DNA of 64,000 nucleotides from Nocardia spumae (GTDB lineage Bacteria; Actinomycetota; Actinomycetes; Mycobacteriales; Mycobacteriaceae), in assembly GCF_020733635.1 (NCBI RefSeq), contig NZ_JAJFZL010000001.1:620001-684000 (forward strand). The letters run 5' to 3'. Position numbers and translations under genes: made by a program. Positions 36,304 to 45,260 of this stretch are shown here, one piece after another. A model generated the notes under the pieces. The model was not told the DNA's origin. It made no database searches and saw only the letters and a program-made list of their open reading frames with translations. The first letter of the stretch is position 1, and each line of letters begins with the position of its first letter.

Positions 36304-37311
36304 GTGAGTGATCTCAAGCTCGGGTACAAAGCGTCGGCAGAACAATTCGGACCACGTGAGCTCGTCGAGCTCGGCGTCCAGGTCGAAGAACACGGGCTCG
36401 ACAGCGCGACCGTCAGCGATCACTTCCAGCCCTGGCGGCATCAGGGCGGTCACGCGCCGTTCTCCCTGGCCTGGATGACCGCGGTGGGTGAGCGGACCTC
36501 TCGGATCCAGTTGGGTACCTCGGTGCTGACCCCCACCTTCCGCTACAACCCCGCGGTGATCGCACAGGCCTTCGCCACCATGGGCTGCCTGTACCCGGAC
36601 CGGATCATGCTCGGAGTGGGCACCGGTGAGGCGCTCAACGAGATCGCCACCGGATATCAGGGCGAGTGGCCGGAGTTCAAGGAGCGTTTCGCCCGGCTGC
36701 GGGAATCGGTCGATCTGATGCGTGCGCTGTGGACCGGCGACCGGGTCAGCTTCGAGGGCCAGTACTACACGACTGTCGGCGCCTCCATCTACGACGTGCC
36801 GCCGGCCGGAATCCCGGTCTACATCGCCGCCGGTGGCCCGGTCGTGGCCCGCTACGCCGGTCGCGCCGGCGACGGCTTCATCTGCACCTCGGGTAAGGGT
36901 ATGGAGCTCTACACCGAGAAACTGATGCCGGCCGTCAGCGAGGGGGCCGAGAAGGTGGGCCGCAACCTCGACGATATCGATCGGATGATCGAAATCAAGA
37001 TCTCCTACGACACCGATCCCGAACTGGCGCTGGAGAACACCCGGTTCTGGGCGCCGCTGTCGCTGACCGCCGAGCAGAAGCATTCCATCACCGACCCGAT
37101 CGAGATGGAGGCCGCCGCCGACGCCCTGCCGATCGAGCAGATCGCCAAGCGCTGGATCGTCGCCAGTGATCCGGATCAGGCGGTCGAGCAGATCAAGCCG
37201 TATCTGGACGCAGGTCTGAACCATCTGGTCTTCCATGCCCCCGGCCATGATCAGCGCCGCTTCCTGGATCTGTTCGCCCGCGATCTGGCACCGCGTCTGC
37301 GCGCACTCTGA
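36304..37311 (+). CDS. fgd1: F420-dependent glucose-6-phosphate dehydrogenase
   Basis: The 335-residue luciferase-like TIM barrel oxidises glucose-6-phosphate and reduces coenzyme F420, the main cellular source of F420H2. Strong matches to M. tuberculosis FGD1 (Rv0407, 336 residues) include [75 protein letters not shown] and [21 protein letters not shown] 36304 follows CAGGAGAGACGCA. The neighbouring pta and ackA order is as in mycobacteria, but several extra genes are inserted between. Confidence 0.96.
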   Translation: MSDLKLGYKASAEQFGPRELVELGVQVEEHGLDSATVSDHFQPWRHQGGHAPFSLAWMTAVGERTSRIQLGTSVLTPTFRYNPAVIAQAFATMGCLYPDRIMLGVGTGEALNEIATGYQGEWPEFKERFARLRESVDLMRALWTGDRVSFEGQYYTTVGASIYDVPPAGIPVYIAAGGPVVARYAGRAGDGFICTSGKGMELYTEKLMPAVSEGAEKVGRNLDDIDRMIEIKISYDTDPELALENTRFWAPLSLTAEQKHSITDPIEMEAAADALPIEQIAKRWIVASDPDQAVEQIKPYLDAGLNHLVFHAPGHDQRRFLDLFARDLAPRLRAL

Positions 37312-37405
37312 TCTCCTGCGGGGTGTGTCACACCCGATAACCGAAACCCGTCAAACCCGGCGCGGCAACCATCAAGGACTCGTTGCGGCCGGCTGTTTCG
37401 CGAGT

Positions 37406-37434
37406 ATGCCCACATAGCTTCGGCATGTGGGCAT
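37406..37434 (+). terminator. 10-bp hairpin after fgd that also contains the next gene's start codon
   Basis: ATGCCCACAT (37406-37415) pairs perfectly with ATGTGGGCAT (37425-37434) around the loop AGCTTCGGC, followed by TTTCGG. It is 95 bases past the fgd stop and could end that transcript. The GTG start of the following gene (37427) sits inside the right arm, so it may also limit translation of that gene. Confidence 0.5.
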
Positions 37435-38725
37435 TTTCGGTTTTACCTGGGCCGATGCCGGCGCGGTCGTGGGTGCGACGGTAGGTGGCGCACTTCTCGG
37501 GCCACCGGGTGCGATGCTCGGCGGTGCGCTGACGACCTACGCCGGTGCGACCCTGGGCGATGGTAAGAGCGCCGGCCGGGCGCTGGAGGAGGCCGCCGTC
37601 GCGGGGATCGGCGGCGCGGGTGGTGCGTGGGCCGCAGACCTGGGCGGAAAACTGTTGCGCGATGGGCTCGTTCGCGCCGCCGGTAAGGCGCTGTCCGGCT
37701 CGGCCACCAGGCGGGTCGACCGGGTCGCGGCGAAAGCGTTGTTGCCGTGGAACAAGTACGAGGCCAGTCCGATCGCCGCATTGGGCGCCGGATTCGCCGC
37801 TTACGAGGCCTCGCCGCAGTCGCGCTCGTCCACGCCGGGCACGCCGATGCCGGTGCGGGTAACCGATATCGGCAACGGCGGATGTCCGATCGAGATGGCG
37901 AATCTCGTTATGCCGGAACAACTGTCAGCGTCGGTAGCGAAGTTGTATCGCGAACTTCCCGGCTATCTGTGCGGTGTGTGGCGCGGCTTCGGTAGCGGTA
38001 CGGGGCGGGCCCCTGCCGTACCGGAGACTCCCGCCGCGATCGCCGGCCCCGGCCGCAGCGGAATCGACACCTACCCCGGCAAGGTCGCCGAACTCGATGC
38101 CTCGATCAGTGAATTCGCCGCACTGGACCGTGAACTCGCGCCCTTGGCACGGCGCAGCGGGGAGATCTCGGCGCGCGGGCGGGAGGCGGTGACAGCTGTG
38201 ATCGCCCGGGTCGATCGAGGTGCCGCGATCGGACCGCCGCCGGGGCCCGCCGCCGACGAATACGCCCTGGGTCAGCTCGACGTGGCCTTCGCCGCCGGCC
38301 AGAGCATCCTCGACGAGGCGAAACACGGAAATGACCACCTGGCGGAGCGGATCGATGCCCTCACCCGGCGCCTCGAAGAACTCGGTGCACGTATCGAATC
38401 CGGGACGGCCCGCATCGACGACATCGAACGCCGCCCACCGATCGTGATCGCGCCGTATCGACCGCACCGAACGGCGCCCGGTCTCGCGGTGCTCGGCACC
38501 GCGCGACCCGCCCCGACCCGGGTGATGCCGGGGCCGATGATCCCCCGCGAGCGTCCGCGACCGGTTGCGCGCCAGGCGGCATCGGGAATGTGGCGCACTC
38601 CGTGGAGCGACTCCGCACCACGCCCAGAGCGCGGCACGCCGTCGATGCGCGGACTGGCGCGGCACCCCGACGGCCATGCGAACAGTCGCGGGGAACAGGA
38701 CCCGCCGTACCCATGGCCGCATTGA
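37427..38725 (+). CDS. Glycine-zipper and helical-domain protein of unknown function
   Basis: The 432-residue protein is not recognised. Residues 10-75 are two hydrophobic glycine-zipper segments (AGAVVGATVGGALLGPPGAM and AVAGIGGAGGAWAADLGGKL), able to associate with membranes. A middle region follows (DIGNGGCPIEMANLVMP, LYRELPGYLCGVWRGFG). A mainly helical, coiled-coil-like stretch covers about 220-330 (ELDASISEFAALDRELAPLA, HLAERIDALTRRLEELGAR). The tail is basic and Pro/Arg-rich. No signal peptide is visible. GTG 37427 has no ribosome site and lies in a hairpin. The gene is absent from this place in M. tuberculosis. A role in membrane interaction or non-Sec secretion is a guess. Confidence 0.65.
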   Translation: MGIFGFTWADAGAVVGATVGGALLGPPGAMLGGALTTYAGATLGDGKSAGRALEEAAVAGIGGAGGAWAADLGGKLLRDGLVRAAGKALSGSATRRVDRVAAKALLPWNKYEASPIAALGAGFAAYEASPQSRSSTPGTPMPVRVTDIGNGGCPIEMANLVMPEQLSASVAKLYRELPGYLCGVWRGFGSGTGRAPAVPETPAAIAGPGRSGIDTYPGKVAELDASISEFAALDRELAPLARRSGEISARGREAVTAVIARVDRGAAIGPPPGPAADEYALGQLDVAFAAGQSILDEAKHGNDHLAERIDALTRRLEELGARIESGTARIDDIERRPPIVIAPYRPHRTAPGLAVLGTARPAPTRVMPGPMIPRERPRPVARQAASGMWRTPWSDSAPRPERGTPSMRGLARHPDGHANSRGEQDPPYPWPH

Positions 38726-38896
38726 ACCCACAGGTTACAACGGTCGCGTGGCAGACATTACGGATCGACCGGACGACGATCGTCCGGGCGGCCCCGCACT
38801 CGACCGTGCCGGGGTGGCCCTCCGGTCGGTTCGTTGTCGGATCGGCCGCCCTCGCGCAAGGACAACTGGGTAGTCTCCTCGGCGGAGGAGGGACGC

Positions 38897-41215
38897 ATGT
38901 TGCATCCGGGAGAGGTATTCGCCGGTTATGTGATCGAACGACTGCTGGGTGCGGGCGGGATGGGCGAGGTGTACGTGGCCCGGCATCCGCGGCTACCCCG
39001 GTCCGATGCGATAAAGGTGCTGGCAGCGCAGTTCTCGGCGGATGCGCAATACCGAGCGCGGTTCGAACGGGAGGCCGATCTGGCCGCGGGACTGTCGCAT
39101 CCGGCGATCGTCAAGGTGTACGACCGGGGCGAGGATCAGGGCCGGTTGTGGATCGCGATGGAACTGGTCGAGGGGGTGGATCTGGCGCAGCGGCTGCGGG
39201 CGAACGGTCCGGTCACCGCGTCCGAGGCGGCCCGGATCGCGGATGCGGTGGCGGGTGCGCTGGACCGCGCCGACGCCCAGGGGCTGGTCCATCGAGATGT
39301 GAAGCCCGCCAATATCCTGCTGAGCCGGGCCGGCGATATCCTGCTGACCGATTTCGGTATCGCGCGCCAGGTCGCGGACGCCTCGGATCTGACCGGTACC
39401 GGCATGATGATCGGCACGATCAACTACGCCTCGCCGGAACAGCTGAGCGGGCAGCCGCTGGACGGCCGCAGCGATCAGTATTCCTTGGCCTGCAGCATCT
39501 TTCACCTGCTGACCGGCACGCCGCCGTTCGCCGACGCCAATCCCGGTCAGGTGATCCTGCGGCATGCCACGGCCGCGCCGCCGAGTGCGCGGACCGCACG
39601 GCCGGAGCTGGACCCCGAGGTGGACCGGGTGTTCGCGCGCGCGATGGCGAAACGCCCCGGGGACCGGTTCGCGACCTCGCCGGAGTTCGCGGCGGCGCTG
39701 GGCACGGCGCTACGCTCCGCGGGGCCTTTGCGAGACGCGGTGCCGCTCATGACCGGTGGGCCGCAAGCGGCCATCCCGACGGTGATCCGGGACGGCGATT
39801 CCTCGGCGGGGTCGCGGCGCGGGCCCTGGCTGGGACTCGGCGCACTCGTCGTGGTGGTCGCCGCGGTCGTGACCGGTTTCGCGCTGTGGTCGAGCGAATC
39901 CGACGCGGTCGGGCCCACCGATGCCGCCCGGGCCATGCCCCGCGCCCTCGTCACCGCGCAGAGCCCGGATCTCGGCGTCCAACCCACCGGTCCGCGATGG
40001 CAGGCGGCGGTGCCGGCGTCGGAGGAGCCGGTCGGCGGCTCGGACAAGGTGGTGCTCTACAACGGGCGTAACGGTCGAACCGACACCCTTGTCGTCGTCG
40101 ACGCCGAGACCGGGGCCGTCCTGCGGAGCGTCGATGTGGGTCCAGCCCACTTCGGCGAGTGTGTGTTCACCGCTTCGGGCCGCTACGCGGGATGCCGGAC
40201 GCAGTACGGTGAGAGCGCCGCGGGCAGCCGGGATGTCACCTCGGACTCGTACGCCACGGTTTTCGTCGACGTCGAAGCGGGAGTGGTTTCGGGCAGGCTC
40301 GGCGCTGCCACCGAAATCGTCGCGGCGGGAGAAACCTTCGCCATCTTCGAACCCGAAAGCAAGGACAGCGAATCGGGTTCGGTGATCGCGGCCGATGCCA
40401 CCGGCGCGGTGATCTGGCAGGCGGAGGGCATCGAAGCCGGCCTGGTCCACGGGTCCGGGGTGGTGTCCCTGCAGCGCGATGCCGTCTCCGGAGATCCGTT
40501 CTCGAAGGCGAGCTTCGAACTGCGCGCTATCGAAACCGGCAAGGTCGTGTACCAGCTGACTCCGAAAAACGCTGACCCCCTGACGGTCTGGGCTCCGGAC
40601 TGGACGGCGTTTCCCGGCGGGTTCGCGATCGACGCCGACTTCTACACCCTCGACGGCACGAAACGCGCGAGTGCCGGATCCGGCTGGCGCGTGGTCGCGA
40701 GCCAGCCGTATGCCACCCAGGGCGACGATCCGGCACCGAACGGCAACGACAAGCGCTACGCCGAGCCCGATACCGCTGCGGCACTGCCGATGATGATGCG
40801 CGGCGATCTGCTCGCCGCCTTCGATCCGGCCACCGGATCCCTCTTGTGGTCCAGGCAGGTGCCGAAGGAGGCGACCTACGGCCATCAGGTGTCGGTCGCG
40901 GGTACCGGCAGCAAGGTTCTCCTGCGCTGGGACACCACCGAGGAGTCGGGCTCCGATGACCTCGAATCGAAATACGAGCTCGAATACGCGTGGTTCGACG
41001 CGTATACCGCCGAGGGCGGTGTGCTGCCGAACAACCAGGTTCCCTGGGCCACGGACGGCGCCAGGGTGGTGGTCGTGCCACGCGGCGGGCAGGGCCTGAT
41101 CACCGTGATGCCGCCGGGCGCGAACGCGAATCCGCTGTGGTCACTCGACTTCGGCAGTAGTCCGATCCGCACCTTCGCGGGGCGGGTGTATCTGGGCAAT
41201 CGCCGGATCGTGTGA
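38897..41215 (+). CDS. Transmembrane Ser/Thr protein kinase with PQQ-like beta-propeller sensor
   Basis: The 772-residue receptor kinase has a Hanks-type domain at about residues 10-270. The glycine loop is LLGAGGMGEVYVARH, the catalytic lysine is in DAIKVL, and LVHRDVKPANILL and LTDFGIAR follow. Activation-loop threonines lie in DLTGTGMMIGT, and ASPEQLSG replaces APE. One membrane helix follows at about 309-333 (LGALVVVVAAVVTGFALW). The outer domain of about 430 residues has repeated beta-propeller blades (KVVLYNGRNGRTDTLVVVDA, LAAFDPATGSLLWSRQVPKE). A GGAGGAGGG site precedes ATG 38897. The outer domain probably senses an envelope or redox cue. Confidence 0.9.
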   Translation: MLHPGEVFAGYVIERLLGAGGMGEVYVARHPRLPRSDAIKVLAAQFSADAQYRARFEREADLAAGLSHPAIVKVYDRGEDQGRLWIAMELVEGVDLAQRLRANGPVTASEAARIADAVAGALDRADAQGLVHRDVKPANILLSRAGDILLTDFGIARQVADASDLTGTGMMIGTINYASPEQLSGQPLDGRSDQYSLACSIFHLLTGTPPFADANPGQVILRHATAAPPSARTARPELDPEVDRVFARAMAKRPGDRFATSPEFAAALGTALRSAGPLRDAVPLMTGGPQAAIPTVIRDGDSSAGSRRGPWLGLGALVVVVAAVVTGFALWSSESDAVGPTDAARAMPRALVTAQSPDLGVQPTGPRWQAAVPASEEPVGGSDKVVLYNGRNGRTDTLVVVDAETGAVLRSVDVGPAHFGECVFTASGRYAGCRTQYGESAAGSRDVTSDSYATVFVDVEAGVVSGRLGAATEIVAAGETFAIFEPESKDSESGSVIAADATGAVIWQAEGIEAGLVHGSGVVSLQRDAVSGDPFSKASFELRAIETGKVVYQLTPKNADPLTVWAPDWTAFPGGFAIDADFYTLDGTKRASAGSGWRVVASQPYATQGDDPAPNGNDKRYAEPDTAAALPMMMRGDLLAAFDPATGSLLWSRQVPKEATYGHQVSVAGTGSKVLLRWDTTEESGSDDLESKYELEYAWFDAYTAEGGVLPNNQVPWATDGARVVVVPRGGQGLITVMPPGANANPLWSLDFGSSPIRTFAGRVYLGNRRIV

Positions 41216-41241
41216 GCGGCGATGGCCGCGGGACCTCGGTG

Positions 41242-41751
41242 TCACTCCCGGGTGAGCGCGAATATCCGCAGATCGCGAGTCGTGCGGCTGCGGTAGGCGG
41301 CGTACGCCTCGGTGGTCTCGACGAAACGGTCGAAGATCTCCCGCTGGTGTCCGGCGTCCTCGACCGGCCGCGCTCGCACCGGAATGCGCTGTCCCGCAAT
41401 GGTTACCGTGGCCTCGGGGGTGGTCAGCAGATTCGCCGTCCACGCCGGATGACGGGCTCGGCCGAAATTACTGCCGATCACGTAGAGGGTGTCGCCGTCG
41501 TGCACGTACAACAGTGGTGAGGTCCGTGGCTGCCCGGATTTGCGTCCGGTGGTGGTCAGCAGGATCACCGGCGCGCCTATCGGGCCGAGTACGGTGTAGC
41601 GAGCATCGGTGCGCTGCAACAGTTTCCGATCCAGCGGAGTGAGAGAGCGCACCACCTGCGATCCGAGCCTTGTCGCGGCGAACGCGCTCGCCGTACGCCC
41701 GAGGAGGCCGGTCCGCGAACCCCACTGCCGATCCGGAAATTGTGCTGTCAT
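41242..41751 (-). CDS. Deazaflavin-dependent nitroreductase-family (DDN-type) oxidoreductase
   Basis: The 169-residue protein shows the DDN family pattern: ILLTTTGRKSGQPRTSPLLYV, VIGSNFGRARHPAWTANLLTTPEATV and RARPVEDAGHQREIFDRF. It should bind F420H2 in a split beta-barrel. It is more canonical than the family member at 23676 and lies about 4 kb from fgd1, the F420H2-generating gene. Substrate is unknown. It is convergent with the kinase gene (26-base gap). Confidence 0.88.
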   Translation of the reverse strand: MTAQFPDRQWGSRTGLLGRTASAFAATRLGSQVVRSLTPLDRKLLQRTDARYTVLGPIGAPVILLTTTGRKSGQPRTSPLLYVHDGDTLYVIGSNFGRARHPAWTANLLTTPEATVTIAGQRIPVRARPVEDAGHQREIFDRFVETTEAYAAYRSRTTRDLRIFALTRE

Positions 41752-41852
41752 GAAGGAATTTTAGCGAGGCGCGGCCGGGGGCACGATGGTGGTGACCCCG
41801 CCGGGCGGCCGAGCCGGATCATCACCGTGTGGTCAGGTACTGATCCAGCGCC

Positions 41853-42059
41853 GTGCGGATGGCCGGGCTCGAGGCGGGGTATCGCGCCGGAACACCCGAG
41901 GGAGCCAGGGTGCCCGCGAGTATCCGGGACCCGATCGTGCGCCGAAGGCTCCTGCCCGCGACGCTGGGTTCGATCGCCGAATTCGATGCCGGGCATGTGG
42001 TGTTCTCCTCCGACCCCGACGGCTTCCTGTCGGTCGCGCTGCCGTTCCTCGGCGCGTAG
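41853..42059 (+). pseudogene. Possible remnant of an alpha/beta-hydrolase C-terminus
   Basis: This 68-codon frame starts at a GTG shortly after an in-frame stop at 41841. Its last 30 residues (EFDAGHVVFSSDPDGFLSVA) resemble the catalytic-His end of alpha/beta hydrolases (a GH followed by P, F and a final helix). Nothing upstream provides the rest of such an enzyme. It could instead be a small real gene. It lies between a DDN-type and an LLM-type oxidoreductase gene. Confidence 0.3.
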
Positions 42060-42066
42060 TCGCCGA

Positions 42067-42873
42067 TCAGCGCTGCCGCAGAGCGTCTTTCACCTTCGCC
42101 ACGAATTCGTACCCGGTCCGCCAGTCGGCGTCGCGGGGCGGGGCGATGAGGTGTTCGACACCCGCCTCCGCATAGGCGGTGACCAGGTCACGAGCTTGGG
42201 CGAGGTCCTCGGGCAGGGGAGCGACCACCGAGACGGTCGGCGCCGGGCGCTGGTACCGCTCGGCCGATTCGGTCAATTGTTTCGCCGCGGTGCTGGATTC
42301 TTCCGGGGTGATACCGATGGCCAGCCAGCTGCCGGCGAATTCCGCGGCGCGGCGCATGGCGCGAGGCCCGTTGCCCGCCACCAGGATCGGAGGCACGGCG
42401 GCGGCGGGGGACAGGGCCAACTCGGTGCCGTCGGGCAGAGCGGTGGGCCGCCCGGCGATCAGATCGGGCAGAATGCGCAAGCTCTCGTCGGTGCGGCGGC
42501 CGCGGTCGGTGAAAGAGGCGCCGGCGGCACGCCAGCCGGTATCGCCGTGAGCCGGGTTGCCGGTGCCGATGCCCAGCAGCAGCCGGTCGCCGGAGACATA
42601 CTGCAGGGCTTGGATCTGCTTGGCCGCCCACGCGGCGGGGCGCAGCGCGAGCAGCAGGACGCCGTAGCCGATCCGGATGCGATCGGTGACCGCCGCCGCG
42701 GTGGCCAGGGTGACGGTGCTCTCCAGGATCGGGGCGCTCGCGAGGAGATGGTCGGTGGACCACACCGAATCGAGGCCGGCCTCCTCGGCCAGGCGCGCGG
42801 CGGCGCGGATATCGCCCAGGATCGGATGCTCGGGATCGGGGGTGGAGGTGGGCAGGAACGTACCGAGTTGCAT
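42067..42873 (-). CDS. LLM-class (luciferase-like) F420-dependent oxidoreductase
   Basis: The 268-residue TIM-barrel protein has the bacterial luciferase-like signature: [49 protein letters not shown] and ILVAGNGPRAMRRAAEFAG. Most actinobacterial members of this size use F420 rather than FMN. Substrate is unknown. ATG 42873 (MQLGTFLPTS) is the natural start; an in-frame ATG 16 codons upstream adds unconserved residues. It is divergent from pta across 219 bases. Confidence 0.85.
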   Translation of the reverse strand: MQLGTFLPTSTPDPEHPILGDIRAAARLAEEAGLDSVWSTDHLLASAPILESTVTLATAAAVTDRIRIGYGVLLLALRPAAWAAKQIQALQYVSGDRLLLGIGTGNPAHGDTGWRAAGASFTDRGRRTDESLRILPDLIAGRPTALPDGTELALSPAAAVPPILVAGNGPRAMRRAAEFAGSWLAIGITPEESSTAAKQLTESAERYQRPAPTVSVVAPLPEDLAQARDLVTAYAEAGVEHLIAPPRDADWRTGYEFVAKVKDALRQR

Positions 42874-42989
42874 TGTTGTCGGCCTTCGCTCGGCTCCGGC
42901 GGGTTCTCGGCCCGGGAGCACTGTCGGGTGAGTGTGCTGGGGATGCTCGGCGGCACCCTTGTGGATAGGCTATTTCGCCGCGGGTGAGT

Positions 42990-43023
42990 CGGACAATGCT
43001 TGATTCGCGCATCAGAATGTCCG
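42990..43023. promoter_or_regulatory. Imperfect palindrome between the LLM gene and pta
   Basis: CGGACAATGCTTGAT (42990-43004) and ATCAGAATGTCCG (43011-43023) form an imperfect inverted repeat around TCGCGC. The outer CGGACA/TGTCCG and inner TGAT/ATCA pairs are exact. It is centred in the divergent promoter region and may be an operator for either gene. Confidence 0.35.
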
Positions 43024-43092
43024 AAGCGCTCATCTGTCGGTTGTGGGGTTGCGACAGTGTCGCCCCGGGAGCGGCTCACTAAGCTCGGGACC

Positions 43093-45174
43093 ATGGCCGA
43101 GACCGCACCGTCCACCGTGTACATCGCGTCACTGGAAGGTGACACCGGCAAATCCACCGTTGCGCTGGGCATGTTGCAGATGCTGTCGGCGACCACCCCG
43201 CGGGTCGGGGTGTTCCGGCCGATCACGCGCTCCAATCACGGCCGTGACTACATCCTCGAGATGCTGCTGGAACACTGCACCGCCGATATCGACTACGAGC
43301 AGGCGGTCGGCGTCACCTACGAACAGGTGCACGCCGATCCGGACGCCGCGATCAGCGATATCGTCATGCGCTTCCACGACGTCGCCAAGGCCTGCGACGC
43401 GGTGGTGATCGTGGGCAGTGACTACACCGATGTCGCCGGGCCCAGCGAACTGCGCTACAACGCGCGCATCGCGGTGAACCTCGGCGCGCCGATCCTGCTG
43501 GTGCTGCGCGGGGCCGGCCGCAGTCCGGAGGAGGTCGTGCAGGTCGCCCGGGTGTGCGAGGCCGAACTCGAATACGAGCACGCCCGGTCCACGGCGATCA
43601 TCGTCAACCGCTGCGATCCCGACCGGCTCGAGGATGTGCGGTCCGCGCTGAGTGTCCTGGACTGCCCATCGTGGACGCTGCCGGAGGTCCCGCTGCTGAC
43701 CGCCCCCACGATGAACGAACTGTGCGAGGCCATCGGCGGCGCCGTGTACTCCGGCGATCCGGAGCTGCTGCAACGCGAGGCGCTCGAGGTCATGGTCGGT
43801 GGGATGACGGCCGAGCACATCCTGGAACGACTCACCGACGGGGTGGCCGTGATCGTGCCCGGCGACCGGTCCGACGTGCTGCTGTCACTGGTGAACGCCC
43901 ATGAGGCGGAAGGTTTTCCGTCACTGTCGGGCATCATCATGAACGGCGGTATGCTGCCGGATCCGGCGATCGCCCGGCTGATGGAGGGGTTGAAGCCGAA
44001 GCTGCCGATCCTGACCACGCAGCTGGGCACATTCGACACCGCCAGTGCCGCCGCGCACACCCGGGGCCGGGTGTCGCTGAGCAGTATTCGCAAGATCGAC
44101 ACCGCGCTGGCGCTGATGGAGCAGCGGGTGGACAGCCGGAAGTTACTGGAGCTCATCGAGGTTCCGGTGCCGTCGGTGGTCACCCCGCAGATGTTCGAAT
44201 ACCAGCTGGTGGAGCGGGCACGGGCCGATCCGCGCCGGATCGTGCTGCCCGAAGGCGACGACGATCGCATTCTGCGCGCGGCGGGACGGGTGTTGCAGCG
44301 CAAGATCGCGGAACTGACGATCCTCGGCGACGAGACCACCGTGCGCGCTCGCGCGGCCGAACTGGGGCTCGATATCGATGGGGCCCAGGTGCTCGATCCG
44401 CGCACCAGCGAGCTGCGCGGTGAGTTCGCGGAGGAATTCGCCCGATTGCGGGCACACAAGGGGATGACGGTCGAGCGGGCACGCGAATTCATGGCCGACA
44501 TCTCGTATTTCGGCACGATGATGGTGTACAAGGGCATCGCCGACGGCATGGTCTCCGGTGCCGCGCACACCACCGCGCATACGATTCGGCCCTCGTTCGA
44601 GATCATCAAGACCGAACCCGGGGTCTCGACAGTGTCGAGCGTCTTCCTGATGTGCCTGGCCGACCGGGTCCTGGCCTACGGCGACTGCGCGGTGGTCCCG
44701 GATCCGACCGCCGAGCAGCTCTCCGATATCGCCATCTCCTCCGCGCGCACGGCGGCGCAGTTCGGCATCGAACCGCGAGTGGCGATGCTGTCGTACTCCA
44801 CCGGTGAATCCGGCACCGGGGTCGATGTCGACAAGGTCCGTGCCGCGACCGAACTCGTGCACCAGCGGGCGCCGCAGCTGCCGGTCGAGGGGCCGATCCA
44901 ATACGATGCCGCGATCGAACCGGCGGTCGCGAGCACCAAACTGCCGCATTCCGACGTCGCCGGCCGCGCCACGGTGTTCATCTTCCCGGACCTCAACACC
45001 GGCAACAACACCTACAAGGCGGTCCAGCGCAGCGCCGGCGCGGTGGCGATCGGACCGGTTCTGCAGGGCCTGCGCAAACCGGTCAACGACCTGTCGCGCG
45101 GCGCCCTGGTGGCGGACATCGTGAATACCGTCGCCATCACGGCGATCCAGGCGCAGAGCCGCCAGGAGGCATAG
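43093..45174 (+). CDS. pta: Phosphate acetyltransferase (long form)
   Basis: The 693-residue enzyme interconverts acetyl-CoA and acetyl phosphate. It has the long architecture: an N-terminal P-loop dethiobiotin-synthetase-like domain ([16 protein letters not shown]), a DRTGG middle domain (about 210-330) and the C-terminal catalytic PTA_PTB domain with [40 protein letters not shown] and [18 protein letters not shown]. Length matches M. tuberculosis Pta (690). ATG 43093 follows GGGACC. The stop overlaps by one base with a short ORF that leads into ackA. Confidence 0.96.
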   Translation: MAETAPSTVYIASLEGDTGKSTVALGMLQMLSATTPRVGVFRPITRSNHGRDYILEMLLEHCTADIDYEQAVGVTYEQVHADPDAAISDIVMRFHDVAKACDAVVIVGSDYTDVAGPSELRYNARIAVNLGAPILLVLRGAGRSPEEVVQVARVCEAELEYEHARSTAIIVNRCDPDRLEDVRSALSVLDCPSWTLPEVPLLTAPTMNELCEAIGGAVYSGDPELLQREALEVMVGGMTAEHILERLTDGVAVIVPGDRSDVLLSLVNAHEAEGFPSLSGIIMNGGMLPDPAIARLMEGLKPKLPILTTQLGTFDTASAAAHTRGRVSLSSIRKIDTALALMEQRVDSRKLLELIEVPVPSVVTPQMFEYQLVERARADPRRIVLPEGDDDRILRAAGRVLQRKIAELTILGDETTVRARAAELGLDIDGAQVLDPRTSELRGEFAEEFARLRAHKGMTVERAREFMADISYFGTMMVYKGIADGMVSGAAHTTAHTIRPSFEIIKTEPGVSTVSSVFLMCLADRVLAYGDCAVVPDPTAEQLSDIAISSARTAAQFGIEPRVAMLSYSTGESGTGVDVDKVRAATELVHQRAPQLPVEGPIQYDAAIEPAVASTKLPHSDVAGRATVFIFPDLNTGNNTYKAVQRSAGAVAIGPVLQGLRKPVNDLSRGALVADIVNTVAITAIQAQSRQEA

Positions 45175-45260
45175 TGAGCGACAATCGCGCAGCGGCTTGC
45201 TGTGCCGACCGGGTGCGGGTGTCCCGCGGGATGCAGGAGGCGCAGTGAGCGACAATCGCG
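45164..45260 (+). repeat. Duplicated translation-start block of ackA
   Basis: Positions 45164-45189 and 45235-45260 are 24/26 identical. Each copy has the same AGGAGG ribosome site, a 4-base spacer, and GTG AGC GAC AAT CGC. The second copy is the real AckA start. The first copy begins the 24-residue ORF just before it. Confidence 0.85.
45174..45248 (+). CDS. 24-residue ORF bridging pta and ackA (leader peptide candidate)
   Basis: GTG 45174 overlaps the pta TAG by one base, and the TGA (45246-45248) overlaps the ackA GTG in a GTGA arrangement. It has a full AGGAGG ribosome site 4 bases upstream. The first five residues, MSDNR, are the same as in AckA, followed by [19 protein letters not shown]. 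Its existence is explained by duplication of the ackA start. It would translationally couple pta to ackA. The peptide itself has no recognised function. Confidence 0.5.
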   Translation: MSDNRAAACCADRVRVSRGMQEAQ

